This document shows, piece by piece, positions 28,518 to 37,132 of a DNA stretch of 64,000 bases (positions within the stretch are counted from its first letter, which is position 1; each line of letters begins with the position of its first letter). Under the pieces are notes generated by a model. The model was not told where the DNA came from. It was given only the letters and a program-made list of their open reading frames with translations, and did not search any database. The stretch comes from an uncultured Peptococcaceae bacterium (GTDB taxonomy: Bacteria > Bacillota > Peptococcia > Peptococcales > Peptococcaceae): NCBI GenBank assembly GCA_910585405.1, contig CAJUDO010000002.1, forward strand, positions 124,001 to 188,000, read 5' to 3'. The translations under genes and the position numbers were made by a program.

Positions 28518-28742
28518 ATGCGTGATATTGATTATGGATATATACATTTAAAATTAAAAGAAGTCATGAAAGAACAACATATAAGCATCAATAAATTAGC
28601 GTGCCGTGCTGAAATGCAGCGAACACAATTAAAAGCTTATATGAACAATGAGGTACAGCGAATAGATTTGGCAGTTATGGCACGCCTATGCTATGTCTTG
28701 GAATGTGACCTAAACGACCTGCTCGAATACGTAAAAGATTAG
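28518..28742 (+). CDS. XRE-family transcriptional regulator
   Basis: A 74-residue Cro/C1-type helix-turn-helix protein (helices around INKLACRAEMQRTQLKAYMN and the DLAVMARLCYVLECDLNDLL tail), a size typical of small stand-alone repressors. GGAGGTG precedes the ATG. It is divergently oriented to the Ltp-repeat gene, 220 bases away, and may control it. Confidence 0.85.
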   Translation: MRDIDYGYIHLKLKEVMKEQHISINKLACRAEMQRTQLKAYMNNEVQRIDLAVMARLCYVLECDLNDLLEYVKD

Positions 28743-29032
28743 TTTACAGCTTCATTTTATCTTCTCAACGTCATAACCATATCTTGTTTGACATTTTCTT
28801 GCACACCAAATACAAATTTTTGCACAGTTTCCCGTTCCTCTTTTTACGAAAATACCAATCATTAAATTTCTTTTCGCTCTATGTGCAAAATTAATACTGC
28901 TTTTCCCTTTGTGATATACTATAATGCAGATAAGAGACAACTATTCTTTTTATTGCATGATGGATACAATATTATCTGTTTCACAGATAATACTTTTAAA
29001 ATTTATTTTTTACTAAGGAAAGGTGATTTCAT

Positions 29033-30193
29033 ATGTCAAAATTCGTAACGCAAAAAGTAACAGATCTACCGCCATCGGGGATTCGCAAATTCTTCGATTT
29101 GGCTGCAACCATGGATGAATGCATTTCTTTGAGCATCGGTGAACCGGACTTTGTAACACCAAAACTGATGATGGATGCCGCAATCGAATCTCTCCATCAG
29201 GGCAAAACCGCTTATACCTCTAATGCTGGTCTGATTGAACTGCGTCAAGAAATCTGCAACTATCTGAAAAAATATGATCTGAGCTACGATGCAGCCAAAG
29301 AAGTACTTATCACAGTAGGCGCCAGTGAAGCCATCGACTTGGCTTTCCGTGCATTGTTAAGCGCTGGCGATGAAGTGTTGATTCCAGACCCATCTTTTGT
29401 ATGCTACGGACCATTGACCATCATGGCTGGCGGCACACCTGTCAGTCTGGCTACTTATGAGAAAGATGAATTCCGTCTGACTGCAGAAGAACTGGAAAAG
29501 AAAATCACATCAAACTCCAAAGTTCTGTTGCTGCCATATCCAAACAATCCGACCGGTGGAATCATGCGCAAAGAGGACTATGAACCAATCGCTGAAGTCG
29601 TGAAAAAGCATGACTTATTTGTAATCTGCGACGAAATCTACAGTGAACTGGTTTATGGCGGTGAAAAACATTATTCTTTCGCTGCTCTGCCTGGTATGAA
29701 AGAACGTTCTTTAGTATTGAACGGTTTCTCCAAGGCTTTCGCTATGACTGGCTGGAGAATTGGCTACGCTTGCGGTCCTGCTGACGTCATTGCAGCTATC
29801 ACTAAAATCCATCAGTATGGCATCATGAGCGCACCGACAATGGGACAATACGGTGCATTGGAAGGCTTGCGTCACGGTGAAGAAGAAGTGAAGAAGATGG
29901 TACAATCCTACGATGAAAGAAGAAAGGTAATTGTACAGGGATTCCGCGATATGGGCTTATCCTGCTTTGAACCCAAAGGCGCATTCTATTGCTTCCCATC
30001 AATCCAGAGCACTGGCTTGAGCAGTGAAGAATTCTGCGAACGTCTGCTGAAAGCAGAAAAAGTTGCTGTAGTACCAGGTAATGCTTTTGGTGCTAGCGGA
30101 GAAGGCTTCATTCGTTGCAGCTATGCTTCCTCTATGGAAAATATCAAAGAAGCTTTAAAGAGAATTGAACACTTTATCAATTCTTTGAAATAA
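29033..30193 (+). CDS. Class I/II pyridoxal-phosphate aminotransferase
   Basis: A 386-residue cytoplasmic enzyme of the fold-type I aspartate/aromatic aminotransferase group. PLP-site residues are visible: N172 in NNPTGG, D200 and Y203 in CDEIYSE, the Schiff-base lysine K234 in GFSKAFAMTGWR, and the carboxylate-binding R361 in FIRCSYA. Substrate preference (aspartate, aromatic or other) cannot be fixed. AGGAAAGGTG precedes the ATG. A short hairpin (ATTATCTGT/ACAGATAAT at 28971-28991) lies in the leader, and a terminator follows. Confidence 0.93.
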   Translation: MSKFVTQKVTDLPPSGIRKFFDLAATMDECISLSIGEPDFVTPKLMMDAAIESLHQGKTAYTSNAGLIELRQEICNYLKKYDLSYDAAKEVLITVGASEAIDLAFRALLSAGDEVLIPDPSFVCYGPLTIMAGGTPVSLATYEKDEFRLTAEELEKKITSNSKVLLLPYPNNPTGGIMRKEDYEPIAEVVKKHDLFVICDEIYSELVYGGEKHYSFAALPGMKERSLVLNGFSKAFAMTGWRIGYACGPADVIAAITKIHQYGIMSAPTMGQYGALEGLRHGEEEVKKMVQSYDERRKVIVQGFRDMGLSCFEPKGAFYCFPSIQSTGLSSEEFCERLLKAEKVAVVPGNAFGASGEGFIRCSYASSMENIKEALKRIEHFINSLK

Positions 30194-30202
30194 AAATTTA
30201 TA

Positions 30203-30253
30203 AAAATGTCGAGAACCGCTCCTGTTGCTTACATGAACGGTTTCCGACATTTT
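30203..30253 (+). terminator. Terminator of the aminotransferase gene
   Basis: AAAATGTCG pairs with CGACATTTT, extended by AACCG/CGGTT, and ends in T residues, ten bases after the stop codon. Confidence 0.8.
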
Positions 30254-30432
30254 ATATTCATGTTTTTTCCGCATCAGCTGTCGGAATTTTCTTTTTCTTG
30301 GGTTACAATGTTTTGAGCCATGGTGACCGTGGTTGGTTGTTGAATTTTGTCACGTTTACTATGGCTTTCCTTTTGTCCTATTTCATTTTACAATGCCCCC
30401 CTAAAAAACTTTTCTTTTTTCAAAAATTTTGC

Positions 30433-30461
30433 TTGACATTTTCCTGGACAGGCTGTATCAT
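30433..30461 (+). promoter_or_regulatory. Promoter of the tRNA cluster
   Basis: TTGACA (30433-30438), a 17-base spacer and TATCAT (30456-30461) lie about 41 bases upstream of tRNA-Lys. Otherwise 30254-30502 holds no gene. Confidence 0.75.
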
Positions 30462-30502
30462 ATATAACTGTGGCTGGCTTGAGCCCAGTTTCAAAATTAT
30501 AT

Positions 30503-30575
30503 GCGCTATTAGCTCAGTAGGCAGAGCACCTGACTTTTAATCAGGGTGTCCCGCGTTCGAATCGCGGATAGCGCA
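30503..30575 (+). tRNA. tRNA-Lys (TTT)
   Basis: A complete cloverleaf: acceptor GCGCTAT/ATAGCGC, anticodon loop CTTTTAA giving anticodon TTT, T arm CCGCG-TTCGAAT-CGCGG, discriminator A. CCA is not encoded. Confidence 0.97.
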
Positions 30576-30583
30576 TTTTTTAT

Positions 30584-30657
30584 GGCATGTTGGAGAAGGG
30601 GCTTAACTCACCAGCCTTTCACGCTGGCACTCACGGGTTCGAATCCCGTACATGTCA
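30584..30657 (+). tRNA. tRNA-Glu (TTC)
   Basis: Acceptor GGCATGT/ACATGTC with one G-T pair, anticodon loop CTTTCAC giving TTC, T arm ACGGG-TTCGAAT-CCCGT. Second tRNA of the four-gene cluster. CCA is not encoded. Confidence 0.95.
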
Positions 30658-30664
30658 TTCATAT

Positions 30665-30738
30665 GGCGCAGTAGTTCAGATGGTTAGAATGCCAGCCTGT
30701 CACGCTGGAGGTCGTGGGTTCGATTCCCATCTGCGTCG
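30665..30738 (+). tRNA. tRNA-Asp (GTC)
   Basis: Acceptor GGCGCAG/CTGCGTC, anticodon loop CTGTCAC giving GTC, and an intact T arm with TTCGATT. Third of the cluster. Confidence 0.96.
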
Positions 30739-30743
30739 TGTTC

Positions 30744-30816
<73 letters not shown>

Positions 30817-30823
30817 CTCAAAC

Positions 30824-30859
30824 AAAAAACGTTGCGAGAATATGTTCGCAACGTTTTTT
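30824..30859 (+). terminator. Terminator of the tRNA cluster
   Basis: A perfect 14-base stem (AAAAAACGTTGCGA / TCGCAACGTTTTTT) directly after tRNA-Phe. The following 30860-31072 shows no gene or recognisable element. Confidence 0.9.
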
Positions 30860-31072
30860 GTTTTATCCATTGAATTGCCAATCCAAATGCAACGAAATAT
30901 TAAAATAAATCTCACATACCCCGAACACGCACCCTCTAGGATAATTGCGGCTCAATGTCAATAGTTGCAATAAAGACTTCACCCTTTTATTGCAGAATAT
31001 AACTTATGGTGACCATACAAAAATATGTTTTTCCCTTATTACTTAAAACTGCTGTATCTCATCAAAATCAAA

Positions 31073-31121
31073 AACAGCCCGATATCAAGCACAATTTTGA
31101 GTATGCCTGATATCGGGCTGT
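31073..31121 (-). terminator. Second copy of the ung terminator
   Basis: ACAGCCCGATATCA (31074-31087) pairs with TGATATCGGGCTGT (31108-31121). It matches the terminator behind the real ung gene, but a C-G base pair in the stem is flipped on both arms and the loop (CAATTTTGAG) is the reverse complement of the other copy's loop. It belongs to the ung tail duplication. Confidence 0.8.
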
Positions 31122-31130
31122 ATGCTTACT

Positions 31131-31192
31131 GCATTTCTAATTTCATTCTCTTTTTAAATATTTGGAATTTGCCAGTCAATCGGCGTTTTTCC
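31131..31192 (-). pseudogene. Orphan 3' tail of an ung gene
   Basis: Sixty-two bases identical to 39849-39910 except for two changes. On the minus strand it encodes GKTPIDWQIPNI and a stop, exactly the C-terminus of the intact Ung, and both changes are synonymous. No ung body precedes it; instead the sequence runs into the Gx-transporter gene, whose last codons lie inside this tail in another frame. It marks the far edge of the 31.2-39.8 kb cassette. Confidence 0.93.
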
Positions 31193-31766
31193 TTACATTA
31201 TCCAACTTTCGTTCAGGAGATGAAAAACCGCTCTCTACAGCAGGCTTAACACACGAAACAGGAAGTATCTGCAGCCGTTGCATATGATGATAAAGCTGCT
31301 GAGCGGCAAATCCGGTGAAAGAACCAGTGATGATGGCGGAAATCAACAATAATGACAAGTAAACTGCCACTCCAGGCGTAGCGGTCAGCACAACAGCCAC
31401 CAAGATTTGTCCCACATTGTGCGCCATAGAGCCAAGGATACTGCTGACCCAGATTTGCTGCTCTGTCAAGACGCAACGCGCGGCCAGTGTCAACACAAAA
31501 CACAGTAGACCGCCACCTAGGCTGTAAAGCAAACTCATTAACTGTCCTGTAAAAATACTGCCTAATATGATGCGGGTGAGCAGAATGGTCAGCGCCTCAC
31601 CGGGGCGTAGTGTCCACAAAGCATACAAAGTGACAATGTTGGCCAAACCCAGTTTGATACCTGGCACCGGCACTGGAGCCGGAATAAAAGATTCCAACAC
31701 AAAAATTATTAAAGCCACTGCAGTGAGTAGCGCCATATAAGTGAGCTTTTTTACTTTCATTGACAT
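31176..31766 (-). CDS. Gx transporter family / heptaprenyl diphosphate synthase component I-like membrane protein
   Basis: A 196-residue protein with about five hydrophobic segments and the family pattern FIPAPVPVPGIKLGLANIVT. Such genes commonly accompany apbE and NusG-II genes in anaerobes; a role in cofactor or quinone-precursor transport has been proposed but is not settled. The ATG at 31766 has AAAGGA close upstream; ATG 31760 is an alternative. The last five residues (RKNAD) come from the ung tail read in another frame, so the original C-terminus has been replaced. Third gene of the apbE operon. Confidence 0.8.
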   Translation of the reverse strand: MSMKVKKLTYMALLTAVALIIFVLESFIPAPVPVPGIKLGLANIVTLYALWTLRPGEALTILLTRIILGSIFTGQLMSLLYSLGGGLLCFVLTLAARCVLTEQQIWVSSILGSMAHNVGQILVAVVLTATPGVAVYLSLLLISAIITGSFTGFAAQQLYHHMQRLQILPVSCVKPAVESGFSSPERKLDNVRKNAD

Positions 31767-31786
31767 GTTTTCCTTTCCGTTGATGA

Positions 31787-32194
31787 CTACTGTGTCATGA
31801 CATCTGGCACAGTGGTATCGCCATTTTCGTCCTTGATGCGGATAATCAACTTGTTGGGCAGACATACAATAGGATAAATACCGTCATCAATCCAACCCTG
31901 CTGTACGCATACATGGTCAGGGCAGGTGGCCTCCTGCACACATATTTTTCCTGGCGCAATACAGACAATATTGCTGCCGCCATTCTTTGCTGTTATGAGA
32001 ATTTGTTGTTCTTCCTTAACTTTCGCCAAATCAACGGCATCTATTAGAGCACCGTCTTGATAGATATAAGCCACACACTGTTCCTGCCGAACCTGGCTGA
32101 AATAATAGGCAATGCAGGAGGAAACAAGAAGCAAAAGAAAAAACAGCAGAATCCAGAAACGATTTTTCCCCAACAAATTATACATAGCATTCAT
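31787..32194 (-). CDS. NusG domain II-containing membrane-anchored protein
   Basis: A 135-residue protein with an N-terminal membrane anchor (about 12-32) and a small beta domain with three conserved cysteines in ICVQEATCPDHVCVQQGW, the hallmark of NusG domain II (not the transcription factor NusG). The domain would face outward. Its start overlaps the apbE stop (ATGA), so translation is coupled. It is typical of loci for extracytoplasmic flavoprotein maturation, but the exact role is unknown. Confidence 0.87.
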   Translation of the reverse strand: MNAMYNLLGKNRFWILLFFLLLLVSSCIAYYFSQVRQEQCVAYIYQDGALIDAVDLAKVKEEQQILITAKNGGSNIVCIAPGKICVQEATCPDHVCVQQGWIDDGIYPIVCLPNKLIIRIKDENGDTTVPDVMTQ

Positions 32195-33306
32195 TCTCCA
32201 AATACATAATAGTCATATTCACTCTGAAAACAATCCGCAAGCCCAGCAGTGATGATAATCTGCCGATCATTAGTGATTAGAATCGTGTCAAAGTCTGCAC
32301 GGCGTTGCTGCCAGTACTGCAGCGCCCGCTCCGCTCCCATCACAAACAGTGCAGTGGAAAGACCATCAGCCAGTATCCCGCTGTCGCTGACAATCGTAAC
32401 AGAAGATAGGCCGCTCTCAGCTGGCACGCCTTTTTGCGGATCTATAATGTGATGATAGCGAGTGCCGTCTTCTCCGATAAAATATCTCTGGTAAGGACCG
32501 GAAGTAATGACAGCTTGATTGGCGGTTTCTACCACACCGATACACTCATCAGGAGCATCTGGATCCTGAATGCCTACACGCCACAAACTGCCGTCTGGCT
32601 TAGTACCCAATGTCTGTACATTGCCGCCTAAAGAGATCACTGCTGATTGCACGCCGTAGCTAGCCATCTGCTGTATTACCCTGTCAGAAGCGTACCCCTT
32701 TACAATGCCACCCAGGTCAATCTCAGTTTGTGCATCAGTGAGTTGCACCATGCCTATATCAACATCCAATGTAATGCAATCAATACCGGTATGCTGCAGA
32801 AACTGCTGTAGCTCTTCCGAAGTGGGAATACGATAATTTTCAGTGGTAAATCCCCAGGCTTTTATAATCGGGTATAGGGTAATATCAAAAGCACCGTTGG
32901 TATCTTGGTACAATTGTACTGCTTTTTGCAGAACACTTATCGCTTCATCTGGAAGTTGCGCCTGTTTATCTTGATTTAGTCGGGCAATATCGCTGTCTTC
33001 CAGATTGGTAGAAAAGAGTTGCTCCAACCGTTGAATTTCAGCAGCAGATACTTCTATTGCTGCCTGCGCGCTATCACCATATGCGGTCAGCGTCATCACT
33101 GTGTCCATGGCAAACAGTTCCATACTATATGACTCTGATGTAGCACTTGTATTCTGGGAAGCTGTATCTGCCGCCAGAGCACTCGGTGCGTTATTCTGTC
33201 CGCACCCTGTCAACAATCCCCCTACCATTAACACCAATGACAGAATCGTGAAAAATAAATTACAACAAAAAGCAGACTCTTTTCTCTGAAAACCAAAATT
33301 TTTCAC
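32191..33306 (-). CDS. apbE: FAD:protein FMN transferase
   Basis: A 371-residue lipoprotein (lipobox LLTGC, Cys35) that transfers FMN from FAD onto a Thr or Ser of exported target proteins. Family motifs are present: MELFAMDTVMTLTAYG, DLGGIVKGYASDR, SLGGNVQTLG, HHIIDPQKG and the Mg-binding ADGLSTALFVMG. The start is GTG with TTAGGAGG upstream. First gene of the minus-strand operon apbE-NusG-II-Gx. The likely target is the divergently encoded SLH/FMN-binding protein at 33722. Confidence 0.95.
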   Translation of the reverse strand: MKNFGFQRKESAFCCNLFFTILSLVLMVGGLLTGCGQNNAPSALAADTASQNTSATSESYSMELFAMDTVMTLTAYGDSAQAAIEVSAAEIQRLEQLFSTNLEDSDIARLNQDKQAQLPDEAISVLQKAVQLYQDTNGAFDITLYPIIKAWGFTTENYRIPTSEELQQFLQHTGIDCITLDVDIGMVQLTDAQTEIDLGGIVKGYASDRVIQQMASYGVQSAVISLGGNVQTLGTKPDGSLWRVGIQDPDAPDECIGVVETANQAVITSGPYQRYFIGEDGTRYHHIIDPQKGVPAESGLSSVTIVSDSGILADGLSTALFVMGAERALQYWQQRRADFDTILITNDRQIIITAGLADCFQSEYDYYVFGE

Positions 33307-33539
33307 TATACTAGCCTCCTAAAATATAAATAAGTTATTGCTAATAATTATTTGTCATTATAATATCATTGTTTATTTTTGTCAAGCATTCTTAATTACT
33401 ATATGTTTTAATTAATCAAAATATAAAAACTAAAATATTATATGCATATTGACATGATAATTATAAATATTTATATTATTAAATTATAGTATAAATATCT
33501 AAGTAATATAAAAGCATAATTTTATCTTGTAAAAAATAT
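33307..33539. other. Divergent promoter region, AT-rich
   Basis: A strongly AT-rich gap between apbE and the SLH/FMN gene. No gene is seen; it should hold the apbE promoter. The clear promoter hexamers found here (33540-33568) point the other way. Confidence 0.5.
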
Positions 33540-33568
33540 TTGACAAATAATGGTCTTTGTTTTAATAT
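33540..33568 (+). promoter_or_regulatory. Promoter of the SLH/FMN-hydrogenase operon
   Basis: TTGACA (33540-33545), a 17-base spacer and TAATAT (33563-33568). The resulting leader is about 145 bases and contains an AAAGAA/TTCTTT hairpin around an AGCCGGCT palindrome near 33650, of unknown role. Confidence 0.65.
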
Positions 33569-33721
33569 AAATCTGCAAGTAAGTTAGAAATGGCTAACAA
33601 AAAGAAGAATGCGTTTCTATTTACATGGATAAGGGAACAAAGAATCAGCCGGCTTTCTTTGTAGGCCTTTTTCAGAAAACGGAAACAAAAATTCAAAAAC
33701 AAAGGAGAAGTGCGAAGGAGT

Positions 33722-36700
33722 ATGAACGTAAAAAAGAAGAACAAAGGTAGAAAGATAATTGCATCGGTTCTGGCTGCTTCTATGGTGATGACATCTGTGC
33801 CAGCCTGGGCTGTGGCAGCTACTGATTTTCCGGATATGCCACAGAATTGGTCTACTGCGGCACTAAACAGAGCAGTAGAGGATGGTCTGCTGGCCGGAAT
33901 TGACGGCAAAATCTGCGCCGATGATTATCTGACCCGCGCTCAGATGGCTGCCATTATGGTGCGCGCTTTTGGCACAGAAACAAAATCAGATTTATCCGGT
34001 TACACCGACGTAGAAAGTACTGACTGGTATTATCAAGCCTTGTCTTCTGCGGTATCAATGGGCGTTTTGTCCGGTTATGACAACAAACTAAACCCAAATA
34101 GCAATATCACACGGCAGGAGGTATGCAGCGTGTTGGCACGCGCCTTTATGCTATCTGGCGGCAGTACCTCCAATCTAAATCAATTTGCGGATGCAAATAA
34201 AGTAGGCAGTTGGGCACAGGGCAGTATGGCCGCCATGGTCAACGCCGGCTATCTGCATGGAGATAACGGCAATCTGAGACCGACAGCATACATTACCAGA
34301 GCAGAGTTCGCTGCTATTATGTCCAATCTAGTGAGCAGCTATATCAAATCAGCTGGTATTGTGACCAGTGTGAACAAAGGTAATGTAGTCATCGGCACCG
34401 CTGGAGTGACCTTGTCCGGTGTGACAGTAGAAGGCGACCTGATTCTGGCTGATGGCATCGGGCTGGGTGATGTGACACTGGACAATGTCAAAGTAACGGG
34501 CCGTATCGTAGTGCGCGGCGGCGGTGATGTAAGCCTGACCGGTAACTCCAGCGCAAATACAGTCGCTGTAGCCAACCGCAACGGCAAGACCGCCCTTTCC
34601 GTAGAAAAAGGCACTTCTGTAAACAGCATTACCAGCAGCACCGCACTGAATGTAACAGGCTCCGGTAAAGTAGGCACTGTCACAGTGACTGCCGGTACCA
34701 GCAGCGTGGCAACACCAAACACTACAGTCAAAAATAATGGCGGTACTGTAACGGCTGCTGGTAAAGCAGTACCAAATGGCGCTACCGCTGTCATCAACAG
34801 CAACGCCACCAGTGCTACCGTTACAGGCAGCACTGCCGCATCCGGCGGCTCCAGCGGCTCCAGCAGTTCCAGCAGCTCATCCGGTGGAAGCTCTGGCGGA
34901 AGCAGCAGTACACAGGAAAAATCAGTCTATGCGCTGATGAATATTCCGTACGATGAGTTTTATGCAGCGGAAGTAAACGATGATATGACAGTAGATGCAG
35001 TGTCCTCCGCGACAAAAAATAAAACAAGAGCAGGGAACCTAGCCGGCGGTTCTTACCATGTGAATCCAGATGGAACCGATATCAGCGGTGTGACTTATCC
35101 TGTGAAGATGAGTAAATCTGTTTACCAAACGATACAAAACAAATACAAGCAGATACAGAACAGCGATTCTATTGACATTACTGTTAGTCTGCGAGGTAAA
35201 GAACAAACAACAACATACCAAGGCGCTGACAGCTTATTTGAAAATGAAAATTACGCTTATTACCTGCTGAATGATACGCCAGATGATTATAAAGAATTAA
35301 CTATCGGCAATGATGGTACAATGTCCTTTGGCAAAGCGCAAGGCGCTGTAACAACTGTTCAAAATGCCAATGTGGAAGTTGCCACTAATCCACGTCATAC
35401 TGACTATCAGCTAAACGTAGAAGGGCTGGATTTGGATGCGAGCAGCGATAAAGTATACGGTGTTGTATTGACCACAGCAGATGGCAAAAACTACGGGTTG
35501 CGCCATGTGGTAAATATCTGGCGGATTACAGAGCTGGGTTGGAATGCAGACGAAACCGGTTATGAAGATCTAGGCAGCAAGGATATCAGCAAAATCACAT
35601 ACTATACCAGCAAGGGCATTTATGAAGTGAATACAGATATAAATTTATCCCAAGACGCCGTATATGTATTGATGAATATTCCATATGATGAATTTTACAC
35701 CGCAGCTGGAATACGCAACAATAATTTCGATTATGACGCAATCAGCAGTGCAACCAACAAAGTAGGAAATTACGGTAAAGCCGGTGGTGCATATCATGAA
35801 GCAGCAACAGCTGAACTCGCAGCAGACGGCACTGTAACAGCGGTGGGCGGAGCGAATGGAGCAAAACTAAAAGGTGTGATCTGGCCGGTAAAAGTAAGCA
35901 GTGTTTCAACTTTAGAAAACTTAGGCGGCACAAAGATCACCGATGAGACAAAGAAAACAGTGGCAACTGTAGGAAGAGGTCAGACAAGTTCCACCGATTT
36001 AGTCAGCTATGAAACACTGATGGAAGCGCCAACCTATTCCTACTATATGCTGTCGGGAGCACCAGCCAGCTATCTGGAACTGACGGTAAACGGCACAACA
36101 GCAATGTTTAAAGCAGGAGAAGAGGCAGCAGAAGAAAAAACGGAAATAGAAACAACAACTGCCTATGGCACTAACTGGGGCGATGTACAATTGGGTCTGG
36201 CAGCAGCTGATGAGGCATCGGATAAGATCATCAATGCAGTTGTGGTCACAGCAAAAGATGAAAATGGTGAGGAAACAAAGGTGGGCATGGTTCACCTGTA
36301 TAATATCTGGTCTGCCAGTGATATTGCATGGCGTGCAGCCCAGACACCCGGCCTGGATGGGAAAACCATCACCAATATCCGGTATTATTGCAGTGTGAAA
36401 GATACAGACAATAGCGACAATGTAGCTCCTGCTTATGTGAATTATGTGTATGATTATCCGACCAATCTGGATATTTCAGCGATCTATACTGGTACAATGA
36501 CAGCCACTTTCAAAGACAGCAATACCATTACCATAGCAGGTCTGCCGACAGACGCAGAGAATGTGAAAGCAAAGGTATACCACACAACAGGCGGAAGAAA
36601 TCCGGTATATACCTATCTGACACCGCTGCAAGTAGATCCTTCTGATGATGATATTGATCCGATTACAGTAGATGTGGTAGACGGGGAAATCACTATTACA

Positions 36701-37111
36701 CTGGGCTCTGTGACAAACGAGGCAGGAACAACGGTAGAATATGGCCAACCTGTACATGGAACGGAGTATACCATTGAATTGAGCAGTGACAACTGGATCA
36801 TAAACAAGATTACAGCTGTTTATGAAGATGACAGTGTTGGAGGCATCAAGAAAACAGGAGAGGCAACGGTAGAATCGTTTGACTATACGGCAAAGGTAAA
36901 AGTGACTATTGATGAGGACGGAAAAATTGTCACTGTTATGGATAATGGCACAGAGCCGGGCAACAATAGCAGTTTCTGGACCAGCGCGAAAGGCATCTTT
37001 GAAAAATTAGTGGGCAAGACAGCATCAGAAGTAGATGCTGTAGATGCTGTCAGTGGCGCAACACTTAGCTCCAATGCAATCAAGGAAGCGGTGAAAAATG
37101 CGTTGAATTGA
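33722..37111 (+). CDS. SLH-anchored surface protein with FMN-binding domains
   Basis: A 1129-residue exported protein. Order: signal peptide (about 1-32); three S-layer homology domains (35-85, 90-145, 155-205); a beta-rich region; a Ser-Gly linker (374-398); two related large repeats (about 400-635 and 645-910), each starting ALMNIPYDEFY or VLMNIPYDEFY; and a C-terminal FMN-binding domain with VDAVSGATLSS, where the Thr near 1114 is the expected covalent FMN site. The repeats carry DAVSSAT and DAISSAT, variant forms of that site; they also recall Tp47-type domains. The ATG at 33722 is preferred to GTG 33710. It is divergent from apbE. Its TGA stop is followed in frame by the next ORF. Confidence 0.87.
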   Translation: MNVKKKNKGRKIIASVLAASMVMTSVPAWAVAATDFPDMPQNWSTAALNRAVEDGLLAGIDGKICADDYLTRAQMAAIMVRAFGTETKSDLSGYTDVESTDWYYQALSSAVSMGVLSGYDNKLNPNSNITRQEVCSVLARAFMLSGGSTSNLNQFADANKVGSWAQGSMAAMVNAGYLHGDNGNLRPTAYITRAEFAAIMSNLVSSYIKSAGIVTSVNKGNVVIGTAGVTLSGVTVEGDLILADGIGLGDVTLDNVKVTGRIVVRGGGDVSLTGNSSANTVAVANRNGKTALSVEKGTSVNSITSSTALNVTGSGKVGTVTVTAGTSSVATPNTTVKNNGGTVTAAGKAVPNGATAVINSNATSATVTGSTAASGGSSGSSSSSSSSGGSSGGSSSTQEKSVYALMNIPYDEFYAAEVNDDMTVDAVSSATKNKTRAGNLAGGSYHVNPDGTDISGVTYPVKMSKSVYQTIQNKYKQIQNSDSIDITVSLRGKEQTTTYQGADSLFENENYAYYLLNDTPDDYKELTIGNDGTMSFGKAQGAVTTVQNANVEVATNPRHTDYQLNVEGLDLDASSDKVYGVVLTTADGKNYGLRHVVNIWRITELGWNADETGYEDLGSKDISKITYYTSKGIYEVNTDINLSQDAVYVLMNIPYDEFYTAAGIRNNNFDYDAISSATNKVGNYGKAGGAYHEAATAELAADGTVTAVGGANGAKLKGVIWPVKVSSVSTLENLGGTKITDETKKTVATVGRGQTSSTDLVSYETLMEAPTYSYYMLSGAPASYLELTVNGTTAMFKAGEEAAEEKTEIETTTAYGTNWGDVQLGLAAADEASDKIINAVVVTAKDENGEETKVGMVHLYNIWSASDIAWRAAQTPGLDGKTITNIRYYCSVKDTDNSDNVAPAYVNYVYDYPTNLDISAIYTGTMTATFKDSNTITIAGLPTDAENVKAKVYHTTGGRNPVYTYLTPLQVDPSDDDIDPITVDVVDGEITITLGSVTNEAGTTVEYGQPVHGTEYTIELSSDNWIINKITAVYEDDSVGGIKKTGEATVESFDYTAKVKVTIDEDGKIVTVMDNGTEPGNNSSFWTSAKGIFEKLVGKTASEVDAVDAVSGATLSSNAIKEAVKNALN

Positions 37112-37132
37112 CAGGGTGAGCAGTCGCTCAGC

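Noticed and set aside
28752..28940. 62-codon minus-strand frame with several cysteines
   Set aside because: No ribosome-binding site, no recognisable family, and AT-rich intergenic composition; probably chance.
30298..30540. 80-codon plus-strand frame before and into tRNA-Lys
   Set aside because: It runs into the tRNA gene and covers the tRNA promoter; it is a chance frame.
34339..34833. 164-codon minus-strand frame inside the SLH/FMN gene
   Set aside because: It is a repetitive Val/Thr/Pro shadow of the beta-rich Ser/Thr/Gly region on the opposite strand.
37109..37111. Selenocysteine at the in-frame TGA after the SLH/FMN gene
   Set aside because: The TGA follows a natural FMN-binding domain end, no Cys homologue position is evident and no SECIS-like hairpin was seen directly downstream. 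A nonsense change or simple gene boundary is more likely.
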